A program made the position numbers and the translations under genes. 64,000 nucleotides of DNA from Cherax quadricarinatus (lineage: Eukaryota > Arthropoda > Malacostraca > Decapoda > Parastacidae), in contig NC_091292.1 of assembly GCF_038502225.1 (NCBI RefSeq), forward strand, positions 47,891,928 to 47,955,927. The letters run 5' to 3'. The notes under the pieces are model-generated. The model saw only the letters and a list, made by a program, of their open reading frames with translations. It was not told the DNA's origin and made no database searches. Below are positions 54,843-63,699 of the stretch, piece after piece. Each line of letters opens with the position of its first letter. Position 1 is the stretch's first letter.

Positions 54843-55490
54843 GATCCTCTTTCACCTGTTCTTAGTAACCTATACATGGAATTTTTTGAAACAAGGTTGC
54901 TTAACACAATCCTCCCTAATAGAGCTAAATGGTTCAGATATGTTGATGATATTTTGTGTCTTATGCCCAAAAATGTAGATATACACCATTTCCTTGGCAA
55001 ATTAAATAGCTTAGCCCATTCTATAAATTTTACTGTTGAGTTTGAAGAAAATAACTCATTGCCTTTTCTAGATGTTTTAATTATTAAGGGTAATAATGAA
55101 TTCAAATTTAAAATTTACAGAAAACCTACAAATAACTGTTCCTATGTCCACTATTATTCCTCGCATCAAGATAGAGTTAAACTGTCTGTTTTCTCATCAA
55201 TGTTTTTGAGAGCTTTACGAATTTGTAGTCCAGAGTTCATAGATGAGGAAATATCCAAAATTTATGAAATAGGTAATGATTTAAAATACCCAAGAAATGT
55301 AATTGATAAATCTTTTAAAGTTGCTAGAAATACTTTTTACAATCCAAAAAGGGACAACCAGCCTTATTCAACTAAAAATATGTTGGTTCTCCCTTACCAT
55401 GAAAACTTGGTTGATATGCCTTCTCTTCTTAAGACTTTTAATATTAAAGTTGTATTCAAAAATCTTGATACAGTAAAAAAAAACTTTTGA
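52131..55490 (+). CDS. Chimeric ORF: RTE endonuclease-RT fused in frame to Penelope RT C-terminal half
   Basis: 1119 uninterrupted residues. Residues 1 to about 903 are a complete RTE protein minus its C-terminus. Endonuclease: LSETKLKGVGEF, SVYAPGEE, VVGDLNAKVGE and DISDHFLV. RT: NYRGISLLSIPGKVYGR, DEQGGFRKGRGCVDQVF, FMDLEKAYDRVDRG, RQGCVMSPWLFNIF and the catalytic FADD at about 715-718. From about residue 904 it is Penelope: DPLSPVLSNLYMEFFE, the catalytic YVDD at about 937-940, NSLPFLDVLI and KIYRKPTNN. The frame is open upstream to about 52082, so the start is uncertain. A stop follows an A9 run at 55475-55483, and the Penelope GIY-YIG domain continues in the -1 frame. Chance in-frame insertion is the simplest reading. 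Confidence 0.85.
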   Translation: MNVRGCSADDKKQMIADVMNEKKLDVLALSETKLKGVGEFRWGEINGIKSGVSERVRAKEGVAVMLNDQLWKEKREYECVNSRIMWIKVKVGCEKWVIISVYAPGEERNAEERERFWEMLSECIGAFEPSERVIVVGDLNAKVGETFREGVVGKFGVPGVNDNGSPLIELCIERGLVIGNTYFKKKRINKYTRYDVGRNDSSLLDYVLVDKRLLSRLQDVHVYRGATDISDHFLVVATLRVKGRWDTRRIEASGKREVKVYKLKEEAVRVRYKQLLEDRWANESIGNGVEEVWGRFKNVVLECSAEVCGYRKVGAGGKRSDWWNDDVKRVVREKKLAYEKFLQSRSDARREEYMEKKREVKRVVKQCKKRANERVGEMLSTNFVENKKKFWSEINKLRKPREQMDLSVKNRRGELLNGELEVLGRWREYFEELLNVDEDREAVISCIGQGGITSCRSEEEPVVSVGEVREAVGKMKGGKAAGIDGIKIEMLKAGGDIVLEWLVQLFNKCMEEGKVPRDWQRACIVPLYKGKGDKRECKNYRGISLLSIPGKVYGRVIIERIKSKTENRIADEQGGFRKGRGCVDQVFTVKHISEQYLDKAKEVFVAFMDLEKAYDRVDRGAMWQMLQVYGVGGRLLKAVKSFYEDSEAQVRVCRKEGNYFPVKVGLRQGCVMSPWLFNIFIDGVVREVNARVLARGVELKDKESHIKWELSQLLFADDTVLLGDSEEKLQRLVDEFGRVCKRRKLKVNTGKSKVMRITKRLGDERLDIRLEGESMEEVNVFRYLGVDVSADGSMKDEVNHRIDEGKRVSGALRSLWRQRTLSLEAKRGMYESIVLPTLLYGCEAWVMNVAARRRLEAVEMSCLRAMCGVNIMQRIRSLEVRRRCGITKTVVQRAEEGLLRWFGHDPLSPVLSNLYMEFFETRLLNTILPNRAKWFRYVDDILCLMPKNVDIHHFLGKLNSLAHSINFTVEFEENNSLPFLDVLIIKGNNEFKFKIYRKPTNNCSYVHYYSSHQDRVKLSVFSSMFLRALRICSPEFIDEEISKIYEIGNDLKYPRNVIDKSFKVARNTFYNPKRDNQPYSTKNMLVLPYHENLVDMPSLLKTFNIKVVFKNLDTVKKNF

Positions 55491-55861
55491 TAAAGAATTC
55501 CCCCCAAAATGCTGATGGATGTGTCTATAAGATTCCTTGTAAAATTTGCGATAAAGTTTATTACGGTCAAACTGGTAAAAATCTCGAACTAAGATTAAAA
55601 CAACATAAATATAGCATTAGAACTGGACAAGATTCCAATGCTCTATTTATTCATGTAAGAGATTTTAACCATCCAATTGATTTTCAAAAAGTTGAGAAAG
55701 TAGTATCAAGCAAGTCCATGGTCGACAGGAATATAATTGAATCTTGTTTCATAAAAAGCAGTTTTGACAATAATATGAATATTTCCTTTGGTTTATATAA
55801 ATTAGATCCATTTATAATTAATAGAATTTGGGAAGAATTTAATAATACACTGGACAAATAA
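55487..55861 (+). CDS. Penelope GIY-YIG endonuclease domain
   Basis: 124 residues: GCVYKIPCKICDKVYYGQTG, then LELRLKQHKYSIR with the catalytic Arg, NALFIHVRDFNHPIDF, and NIIESCFI with the conserved Glu. It cleaves target DNA for Penelope insertion. It lies in the -1 frame to the chimeric ORF; the overlap is a few codons around an A-rich heptamer. The listed start is a TTG, so it is normally read as a continuation of the RT protein. Confidence 0.85.
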   Translation: MIKNSPQNADGCVYKIPCKICDKVYYGQTGKNLELRLKQHKYSIRTGQDSNALFIHVRDFNHPIDFQKVEKVVSSKSMVDRNIIESCFIKSSFDNNMNISFGLYKLDPFIINRIWEEFNNTLDK

Positions 55862-56027
55862 TAATTTTTAAATTTTCTTGGGTAGAATAGTTTGTTGGTG
55901 AGTTGTGCAAAGGACCTGTCCTAGTTGGGGCGGCGCGCGTGTCAGGTGTTTAACCGTTGTGGGATCTGATAGTGAGGTGTGGGCAGACCCCTTATATACC
56001 TTCCTTGGATGCTTTACTTTCATAGTT

Positions 56028-56062
56028 CCTTGATAATGTGAGTAGTCACGAAAGCGCTTGGA
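56028..56062 (+). ncRNA. Hammerhead-ribozyme-like motif in Penelope terminus
   Basis: TTGATAAT, then a 4-bp stem GTGA / TCAC closed by GTAG, then GAAAGCGCTTGG. Relative to the hammerhead core CUGANGA-stem-GAAA it has U for C at the first position and A for G near the end. Conserved order, uncertain activity. Confidence 0.4.
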
Positions 56063-56134
56063 ATTTCTCTATTCTTTCAGAGTGGTTGTTTTTGCATATT
56101 CTGAAATCACCTGTTTACTGTGATATTATTGCGC

Positions 56135-56145
56135 ATATATATATA

Positions 56146-56218
<73 letters not shown>
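56135..56218. repeat. (AT)n microsatellite
   Basis: An 84-bp AT run between the Penelope 3' end and a 25-bp RTE 3'-terminal scrap (taacacaacggccgtctcccacc, 56221-56243) in minus orientation. Confidence 0.96.
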
Positions 56219-56223
<5 letters not shown>

Positions 56224-56245
56224 CACAACGGCCGTCTCCCACCAA

Positions 56246-56580
56246 TAGCGGTCATATTAATTGGGACAAAGATGAAATAAAATATTTATTTGGAAAATTA
56301 ATGTTTATTTGAAAAATAAACATTAATTTAATAGATATGATTTAATAAGAGATATGACTATCCTTTCCTTTTATAAGCATTGCTACACGCTTTGAAATAT
56401 AATTGACCAGTGTAGAACACATTTCGTCGTGGTACCAGGTCCTGTTAACAACGCAAATTACCTTCTCCACAGCTGAACAGTTCTGTTCCTTGATCCTGGA
56501 AATGGTTATTTCCCAAAGATTCTCAATTAGATTGACGTCGGAGGAGTTTCCAGTTAATTTAGAAAGCTTAGCCCGCTCTT
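56246..56580 (-). mobile_element. Tc1/mariner transposase C-terminal fragment
   Basis: The minus strand encodes GNSSDVNLIENLWEITISRI, matching the 'PDLNPIENLW' block of Tc1 transposases with the third catalytic acidic residue (Glu). ISKRVAMLIKGKDSHISY, the usual C-terminal 'R...I...G..T.Y', and a stop follow. Beyond the stop is non-coding DNA that may include the terminal inverted repeat. The first residues of the open frame (MPYEF) belong to the neighbouring beta LINE. The rest of the transposase is missing. Confidence 0.78.
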
Positions 56581-58577
56581 TTCGAAATTCATAAGGCATC
56601 TAGATATGAAAATGTTGTGATAATGGGAGATTTTAACTTTAGACGAATTGAGTGGAACAATATGACAAGAAATCTTGAGTCTAGTGACTTTCTTGATACG
56701 GTTCAGGATTGCTTTTTAGAACAGGTTGTGACGGAACCAACTAAAGGAAACAATCTGCTTGACTTGGTTCTTGCCAACAAAGATTCACTAATTAATAATC
56801 TTGAGGTTAATGATGAGCTTGGGGAAAGTGATCACAAATCACTTAGTTTCAATATATCATGGAATCACCCAGATACCTGCAACCAAATCTCTGACCCAGA
56901 TTTTCGCTTGGCTGACTTTATGGGACTGAAAAATTACCTGGGTGGGCTAAATTGGGATGTTCTGACTATGGGTCAGGTAGGTGATCTTGGTTGCCAATAT
57001 GACGTTTTTCAGAGCATAGTTCTAGCTGCCCAGACAACTTTTGTTCCGAGTAGGAAAATTAGATCTAACAAAAATTATCCCAAATGGATGAACAATAGAT
57101 TGAAACATCTCATTGGTCAAAAGAGAGGCATATATAGGCATATCAAAAGAGGGGATGGGCAGTTAAGAAATCAATATATTCAGTTAAAGAGAGAAATAAA
57201 GAAAGGAATAAGAAAAGCAAAAAGGGATTATTAGGCTAAGGTCGCAAGGGATTCAAAGACTAACCCAAAAGGGTTCTTTCAGGTATACAGAAGTAAGATT
57301 AGGGACAAGATAGGACCAGTTAAGAGTAACTCAGGTCAGATCACTGACAGTCATAAGGATGTGTGTGTGAATTTTTCAATACCTATTTCCTCTCAGTTTT
57401 TACCCAGGAAAATACTAGCGAAATTCCTGAAATAATAGATTATATAGAACAGGACGAAAATAACCTAAGCACGATTGCGGTAACTAGTGACATGGTCCTC
57501 AGACAAATAGAGAAAATAAAACCTAACAAATCCCCAGGCCCTGATGAACTGTTTGCAAGGGTGTTAAATGTAAAGAGGAACTTAGCATTCCTTTGGCTAA
57601 TCTTTTTAACATATCACTACAAACTGGCATAGTGCCTGATAAGTGGAAAATGGCAAATGTAATACCTATTTACAAGGCAAGTGACAAGCCCTTAGCTTCG
57701 AACTATAGATCAATAAGCCTTACCTCCATTGTGGGAAAGTTATGAAATCAATAATTGTCGAAGCAATTCGTAGCCATCTTGATAGGTACAGTTTAATTAA
57801 TGAATCTCAACACGGTTTTACAAAAGGGCGTTCCTGTCTTAAGAATTTACTAACATTTTTCACTAAGGTGTTTGAGGCGGTAGATCATGGTAATGAATAT
57901 GATATTGTGTATATGGACTTCAGTAAGGCTTTTGATAGAGTTCCGCATCAGAGGCTATTGAGGAAACTTAAGGCACACGGAATAGGAGGAGAAATTTTTC
58001 CTGGGTAGAGGCATGGTTGACAAATAGGCAGCAGAGAGTTTGCATAAATGGAGAGAAATCAGAATGGGGGCACGTCACAAGCGGTGCTCCTCAGAGGTCA
58101 GTGTTGGGCCCGTTGTTGTTCACAATTTACATAAACGACATAGATGAGGGAATAAATAGCGACATAAGCAAATTTGCTGATGACATCAAAATTGTCCGCT
58201 CAATTCATTCTAATGAGGACACTAGAGAACTCCAGGATGATTTGAATAGACTGATGCAATGGTCGGAGAAGTGGCAGATGCAGTTTAATACAGACAAATG
58301 TAAAGTTCTAAATGTTGGTCAGGAAAATAACCATGCGACATATAAACTAAATAATGTTGATCTTAATATTACTGATTGCGAAAAAGAATTTAGGAGTTCT
58401 GGTTAGCAGTAATCTAAAACCAAGACAACAGTGCATTAGTGTTTGCAATAAAGCTAACAGAATTCTTGGCTTCTTATCTAGAAGTATAAATAATAGAAGT
58501 CGTGAGGTTTGTTCTTCAACTCTATATATCCTTGGTTAGGCCTCATTTATACTATGCTGCTCAGTTCTGGTCATCAC
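56581..58577 (+). mobile_element. LINE family beta fragment (copy G), frameshifted
   Basis: Starts in the endonuclease (IMGDFNFRRIEW, ESDHKSLSFNI) and runs through the RT (ESQHGFTKGRSCL, YMDFSKAFDRVPHQ, then [13 protein letters not shown], decayed from GVPQGSV, and FADD in SKFADDIKI). It stops in the thumb at RPHLYYAAQFWS (58577). Multiple frame breaks (57234, near 57580, 58008, 58400). Close relative of copy E. Confidence 0.85.
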
Positions 58578-59210
58578 TCTTGAGCAGCTTTACCAGCAGC
58601 TGAAAGAAGAGCTTAGGGCTGCTAAGCTGGAGGTTCGGCGATTAGCGGAGAACAGGAAGATTCGTAGTAATCCTCCTGTTGTGAGTCCCAAGGTTAAGAG
58701 GGGAACTTGGTCTATGGCCGGGCAACATGGAACCAAGCTGAGGATCAAGAAGACTGTTGGAGAGGCAGAAACAACGAGAAACCAGAAGACTACTGTGGAA
58801 ACTTCCAACCCATTTTCGGTGCTACCTGACGATTGTGGGTTTTCTACTGGGAATGCCACAACGAGCACCAAGGAAGCATTGGCAGACGTGAGTGAGACAT
58901 CCCTAGAAACACCAACGAAGACCATCGAGAACGTCTTGACGAATTCCACAAGTGAAGGTGTAGTGCTACCTAAGGAATGTTAGTCGACTACTGGGAACAT
59001 CACGACGGACGTCGACAAGGAAGATAAAAACATTGTTATTGTTGGGGATAGCCAGATTAGGTACATGGATGGGGCATTCTGCTTGAAGGATAGGAGTAGG
59101 AGGCAGAGAGTGCGTTTTCCTGGGGCTGGAATGAAGGATATTGTTAGCCGTCTGGATGACATTATGAGAGGTAATGGGAGAAATCCTATTAACTGTCTCA
59201 GTGCTGGAGG
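58578..59210 (+). pseudogene. Family beta ORF1 fragment (coiled coil and start of SGNH domain)
   Basis: Reads LEQLYQQLKEELRAAKLEVR, then a Thr-rich linker, a stop at 58981, IVIVGDSQIRYMDGAFCLKD (block I) and LDDIMRGNGRNPINCLSAGG. It breaks at block III. It is homologous to the intact ORF1 at 62808-63644 but lies immediately after the RT thumb of copy G, the reverse of normal LINE order. Confidence 0.82.
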
Positions 59211-59275
59211 CTCTATACATCACTAGTGAGGCCTCATTTAGATTATGCTGCTCAGTTTTGGTCCCCTTACTACTG
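59211..59275 (+). mobile_element. Displaced beta RT thumb segment, inverted copy of 59487-59552
   Basis: 65 bp reading LYTSLVRPHLDYAAQFW on the plus strand. The same segment occurs on the minus strand at about 59487-59552, giving a fold-back with about 210 bp between arms. Confidence 0.75.
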
Positions 59276-60225
59276 GATAAGAACCCTCAGTGCTTTATTA
59301 ACATCTCCTTTGTTTATGCCCGTCATCCACTTATACACTTCAGTGACATCTCCCCTCATTCTACGCCTCTCCAGAGAGTGAAGATTTAAGGCTTTAAGTC
59401 TATCTTCATACGGGAGGCTCCTTACGCAGTAAATCATTTTAGTCATTCTTCTCTGTATGTTCTCTAATGAGTCTATATCCATCCTGTAGTAAGGGGACCA
59501 AAACTGAGCACATAATCTAAATGAGGCCTCACTAGTGATGTATAGAGCTGTAAAATAACCTTTGGAGTTCTGTTACTTATACTTCTTGAGATAAATCCAA
59601 GTAATCTGTTGGCTTTGTTGTGCACACTAAGGCACTGCTGTCTTGACTTTAGATTTCTGCTTACCATGACTCCCAAGTCCTTTTCACATTCTGTATAATC
59701 AAGCTCTACTTCACCTAGATTATAGCTTCGAGGGTTATTTTCATTACCAAAGGATAGTACCTTACACTTATCGACATGAAACTTAATCTGCCATTTTTCA
59801 GACCAAGACATTAATTTGTCCAAATCCTCCTTGAGTTCATTGGTATCATCCTCAGAGTGAATTATACGGCCTATCTTTGTATCATCAGCAAAATTACGAG
59901 TGACATGAGTAAGTTTGTATTAGTATAAGTATTAGTATAAATATTAGTATAAGTATTAGTATAAGTATTAGTATAAATTATGAACAAGAGAGGGCCTAAA
60001 ACTGATCCTTGCGGAACGCCACTAGTGACTAATCCCCATTCAGATTTCACTCCATTAATGGTAACTCTCTGCTTTCTAATGGTAAGCCATGCCTCTATCC
60101 ATGCTAGAACTTTACCTCCTATATCATGAGCTGCCACTTTTTTCAAGTCTCCTCTGAGGTTCACTATCGAAGGCTTTACTAAAATTCAAATAAACAATAT
60201 CATATTCCTTATCACTGTCAACTGT
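59276..60225 (-). mobile_element. LINE family beta fragment (copy F), minus strand
   Basis: Minus-strand RT from FDRVPHQ-adjacent sequence (about 60180) through [18 protein letters not shown] and the thumb (SRSISNRTPKVILQLYTSLV) to GINKGDVNKALRVL at 59276, where it is cut off. The FADD region is disrupted by a 12-bp tandem repeat. Confidence 0.8.
59917..59977 (-). repeat. 12-bp tandem repeat (tattagtataag), 5 units
   Basis: Five near-perfect units within the RT of copy F, reading as Tyr-Thr-Asn repeats on the minus strand right after LLFIIY. It is an in-gene expansion that keeps the frame. Confidence 0.9.
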
Positions 60226-60227
60226 CT

Positions 60228-60268
60228 AAGTAACAGAAGTCCAAAAGTTATTTTACAGCTCCATACAT
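60228..60268 (+). mobile_element. Small displaced beta RT thumb segment
   Basis: About 40 bp on the plus strand reading SNRSPKVILQLHT, opposite to the surrounding copy F. It lies between F and the Penelope terminal repeat. Confidence 0.65.
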
Positions 60269-60316
60269 GTAAAGTAAAAGGGCACAAGTGCAACTAATGT
60301 GACATTTTATTGTGGC

Positions 60317-60353
60317 AACGTTTCGCTCTCCTGGAGCTTTATCAAGCCATTAC
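60317..60353 (-). ncRNA. Hammerhead-ribozyme-like motif, inverted left repeat of copy M
   Basis: The minus strand reads CTTGATAAA, GCTCCAGGAGAGC (stem GCTC / GAGC), then GAAACGTTGCC. The GAAA strand is intact here, unlike in the right repeat. Confidence 0.4.
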
Positions 60354-61280
60354 AGACAATACATGGACACAGAGGATATATATAGGCTCAGATTGAGGTG
60401 CAATACTAGTGGTGAATGTACATACATTCACCAAACATTCACTGAGTTACGTTTTCCTTCCTTTTTCATCAAAGACTGCAAGAAAAGAGCTCTTCAGATC
60501 ATTAATTCTCCACGCATCAACACCACTCCCAACAAAGTTATAATTCTTCCCAACAGCCAGGTTGCACTGAACGTTTCTAAAGTACTTTCACAAGCTAACA
60601 CCAGAGTCGCCATCGCTTCTAACACTTCAATAAAGGATCTAACCAGGACAAAATCAAAGCACCACGAACCAGTCAACGCAGCAGCTGTGGAGGACAAGAT
60701 TTACGTAGGTACCTCGACTCAATGAACACATATACGCATGTAGGAACGATAACTTGAACAACGCCTGTGTACAACATCGAAATTCCACCAGTCATCTAAT
60801 GAAATTCAGGGACGCCCAATTAGTGATCAAAGAAACTAATTTCCGCAGACGCAAGTGCCTCGAATCAGCACTGATCGCTGTTTCGAATACAATTAAACAA
60901 AACAACGGCAGCTTCACCATCTCTGAAGTCTTAGCAAGAATCCTCCTGAAAACAGTAAACCCTGCCATCACATAGTCTCTCCTGTTATACTACACAAAGC
61001 ACATTACAGAGAGTGAACACTGAAACAGGCTGCCTCTATCCAGTCTATATTTGTCCAACCTATTTTTATGTTACCCAAGTAATAGCTTTTATATCCTTTT
61101 ACTCATGTACGAATTAATTGCTCTACCATATTGTCACTACTACTACTACTACTACTGCTGTACTATTACTACTACCACTAGTGAACATCGAAATGGTACC
61201 TCACTAGTATTCCACCTCACTAGTATTGCACCTCACTCTGCGCCTTTATATACCCTCTGTGTCCATGTATTGTTTGTAAT

Positions 61281-61318
61281 GGCTTGATAAAGCTCCTGGA
61301 GAGCGAAGCGTTGTCACA
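61281..61318 (+). ncRNA. Hammerhead-ribozyme-like motif, right repeat of copy M
   Basis: GGCTTGATAAA, stem GCTC / GAGC, then GAAGCGTTGTC (GAAG where GAAA is expected). It lies about 30 bp after TTTATATACCC. Confidence 0.35.
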
Positions 61319-61395
61319 ATAAAATGTCACATTAGTTGCACTTATGTCCTTTTACTTTACAAGACCTTATTAATATCCCCTTTATTAATACCTTT

Positions 61396-62793
61396 CTACC
61401 ACATATACACTTCGATCATGTCTCCCCTCATTCTTCGTCTAACAAGTGAATGTAATTTAAGAGTCTTCAATCTTTCTTCATAAGGAAGATTTCTAATGCT
61501 ATGTATTAATTTAGTCATTCTACGCTGAATGTTTTCTAACGAATTTATGTCCATTCTGTAATATGGAGACCAGAACTGAGCTGCATAATCTAGGTGAGGC
61601 CTTACTAATGATGTATAAAGCTGCAGTATGACCTCTGGACTTCTGTTGCTTACACTTCTTGATATAAATCCCAGTAATCTATTTGCCTTATTACGTACGC
61701 TTAGGCATTGCTGTCTTGGTTTAAGGTTGCTGCTTACCATAACCCCCAAGTCCTTTTCGCAATCTGTATGGCTAAGTTCTACATTATTTAACTTATAAGT
61801 GCTAGGGTTATGAACACTCCCGAGCTTCAGAACCTTGCATTTATCTACATTGAACTGCATCTGCCACTTTCTGACCAGGTACTGAGTTTGTCTAAATCCT
61901 TCTGAAGTTCCCTAACATCTACGTTTGAATCAATTATCCTACCTATCGTTGTGTCATCGGCGAATTTGCTCATATCACTAGTAATTCCCTCATCAAGATC
62001 AGATATGTATTATAAACAACAACGGGCCCAAGACTGATCCCTGTGGAACGCCACTTGTTACAGATCCCCACTTGGATTTAACCCCATTTATGGACACTCT
62101 GCTTCCTGTCTGTGAGCCATGACTCGATCCACGAGAGCAATTTTCCCCCAATACCATGAGCTGCCACTTTCTTTAACAGTCTTTGGTGCGGAACTCTATC
62201 AAAAGCCTTACTAAAATCTAAGTAAATAATATCAAATTCTTTATCGTGGTCAACAGCCTCAAAAGCTTTACTGAAGAAAGTTAATAAATTAGTTAGACAA
62301 GACCGGCCTCTTGTGAATCCATGCTGAGTATCATTAATCAAGCTATGCTTATCGAGATGGCTTCTTATAATCTCAGCTATAATTGACTCTAGTAATTTGC
62401 CTACAATTGAGGTCAGGCTTATTGGGCGGTAATTTGACGGTAACGACTTGTCCCCTGCTTTAAAAACAGGAATTACATTAGTCATCTTTCACAAATCGGA
62501 CACTACCACGTCTCAGTTAAGGTAAATACAATAATGTTACCTGCACTAGCAACCGATCTCAACTCGTCCATCATATTCCTAGCACTACGGCTATTAGCAT
62601 AATAAACATTGAAAGACTCTCCTTTCTCTTTACCCTTCCTGCTCATTTCTGTTTTTCTACTAAACCTATTACTGTCCTTATTACCTAGTGTCACTGGCTT
62701 TTCAATATCTACCTCGTTCTGCTTATTACTAGTTCCCCTAGAACTCATAATATTACTACACTGGGACTTCACTGTTTCCCTGTCAAAACCCAT
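61396..62793 (-). pseudogene. Family beta ORF2, endonuclease deleted, frameshifted RT
   Basis: The N-terminus (MGFDRETVKSQ...; SFNVYYANSRSARNMMDEL; FTLTETW) runs into RT at 62485 (MTNVIPVFKAGDKSLPSNYR), skipping nearly the whole endonuclease and linker. The RT keeps TQHGFTRGRSCL and YLDFSKAFDRVPHQ. A frameshift near 62090 and another near 61875 break it. The ORF2 Met at 62793 lies 14 bp after the ORF1 stop. Confidence 0.8.
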
Positions 62794-62807
62794 ACCACTA
62801 ACTATTC

Positions 62808-63644
62808 CTAGTTTAAAGTCCTAACAGCTCCCTCCACTGCAGTTGCCAGTGTCCCCACCCCTGACCTAGTTAAGTGAACCCCACCCCTGGCATACATGTC
62901 ATTTCTGCCATAGAAGAGGTCCCAGTTGTCAATGAATGTTACCGCATTTTCCTTACAGTATTTGTCCAGCCAGCAATTGACACCAATTGCCCTGGACAAC
63001 CATTCATTTCCAACTCCTCTCCTTGACAAAATACCACATATGACAGGGTTCCCACCCTTCCTCCTAATTATTTCTATTGCTGACCTATACCTGCTAAGCA
63101 GGTCTTCACTACTAGGTCTGCCAACATCGTTGCCTCCAGCACGGAGACAGATAATAGGATTGCTCCCATTACCTCTCATGATGTCATCCAGATGGCTAAC
63201 AATATCCTCCATCCCAGCCCAAGGAAAGCAAACCCTCTGTCTCCTACTCCTGTCCTTCAAGCAGAACGCCCTATCCATATACCTAACTTGGCTATCCCCA
63301 ACAACAACAATATTCATACCTTGCTTGGTGTTGTTCGTCGTGACGTTCCCAGTAGTCGACTCACATTCGTTGGGTAGCACGGAGAATGCATTAGATGTTT
63401 CCTCAATAGTTTCCACAGCAGTCTCTTTCTTCTTCGTCGTCTCTACATTTCCATTCGTCTTCTTGATCGTCAGCCTATTTCCATGCTGTCCAGCCACTGA
63501 CAAGTTTCCCTTCTTGACCTGAGGACTCAAACCGGGAGGACTACTACGAATCTTCTTGTTTTCCTCGGTCAGTCGCCGAATCTCCATCTTCGCCATCCTC
63601 AATTCTTCCTTAAGCTGTTGGTAAAGTTGCTCGATTGAGGGCAT
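62808..63644 (-). CDS. LINE family beta ORF1: coiled coil and SGNH/GDSL esterase-like domain, intact frame
   Basis: 278 residues. Residues 3-32 form a coiled coil (IEQLYQQLKEELRMAKMEIR). 33-110 is a basic, Thr-rich linker. The SGNH-hydrolase-like domain spans about 111-270. Block I is VVVGDSQVRYMD with nucleophile Ser118; block III is RAGGNDVG with Asn172; block V is ARGGVHL with His257. The usual Asp three residues before this His is Gly254, whereas the copy at 30892 has ARDGVHL. CR1/L2 ORF1 esterases are thought to act on lipids or acylated substrates in the LINE RNP. This copy keeps Ser, Asn and His but lacks the Asp, so activity is uncertain. Confidence 0.85.
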   Translation of the reverse strand: MPSIEQLYQQLKEELRMAKMEIRRLTEENKKIRSSPPGLSPQVKKGNLSVAGQHGNRLTIKKTNGNVETTKKKETAVETIEETSNAFSVLPNECESTTGNVTTNNTKQGMNIVVVGDSQVRYMDRAFCLKDRSRRQRVCFPWAGMEDIVSHLDDIMRGNGSNPIICLRAGGNDVGRPSSEDLLSRYRSAIEIIRRKGGNPVICGILSRRGVGNEWLSRAIGVNCWLDKYCKENAVTFIDNWDLFYGRNDMYARGGVHLTRSGVGTLATAVEGAVRTLN

Positions 63645-63699
63645 CTTGGTTCAGTCCGTAGAGAGCACACTCGACACGTCCTCACTAAGCTAAGTACAG

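Larger units (their letters stand above)
54843..56134 (+). mobile_element. Penelope-like element (copy J2), 5'-truncated
   Basis: Starts within the RT just before PLSPVLSNLYMEFFE and includes YVDD, the GIY-YIG domain and a 3' region. That region has CTTATATACC (about 55990), a hammerhead-like motif (56028-56062) and an end near 'ttgcgca' before (AT)n. AT-rich codon use and sequence differ strongly from copy V, so it is a different Penelope lineage. Confidence 0.85.
60269..61365 (+). mobile_element. Penelope-like element remnant with inverted terminal repeats (copy M)
   Basis: Left end (about 60269-60385) is the inverse of the right end (about 61240-61365); both carry gtgacattttattgtg / cacaataaaatgtcac and the hammerhead-like block. 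Between them is decayed Penelope code: RFPSFFIKDCKKRALQIINS, PNKVIILPNSQVALNVSKVL, RVAIASNTSIKDLTR, a broken GIY-YIG start (DKIYVGTST) and a C-terminus (NNACVQHRNSTSHLMKF, CLESALIAVSNTIKQNNGSF). RT catalytic motifs are lost. It is inserted among beta LINE pieces. Confidence 0.82.
61366..63660 (-). mobile_element. LINE family beta (copy N), internally deleted
   Basis: Sense order: intact ORF1 (63644-62808), ORF2 N-terminus (62793 to about 62503), then a deletion joining the endonuclease start to the RT, and RT to the thumb. It is cut at 61366 by Penelope copy M. The 61366-61480 sequence recurs at 63893-64000 in another beta copy. Confidence 0.85.

Noticed and set aside
52131..55490. Claim of a domesticated or functional double-RT enzyme
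   Set aside because: In-frame fusion has about a one-in-three chance and no evidence of expression or repeated copies is available; kept only as a finding to test.
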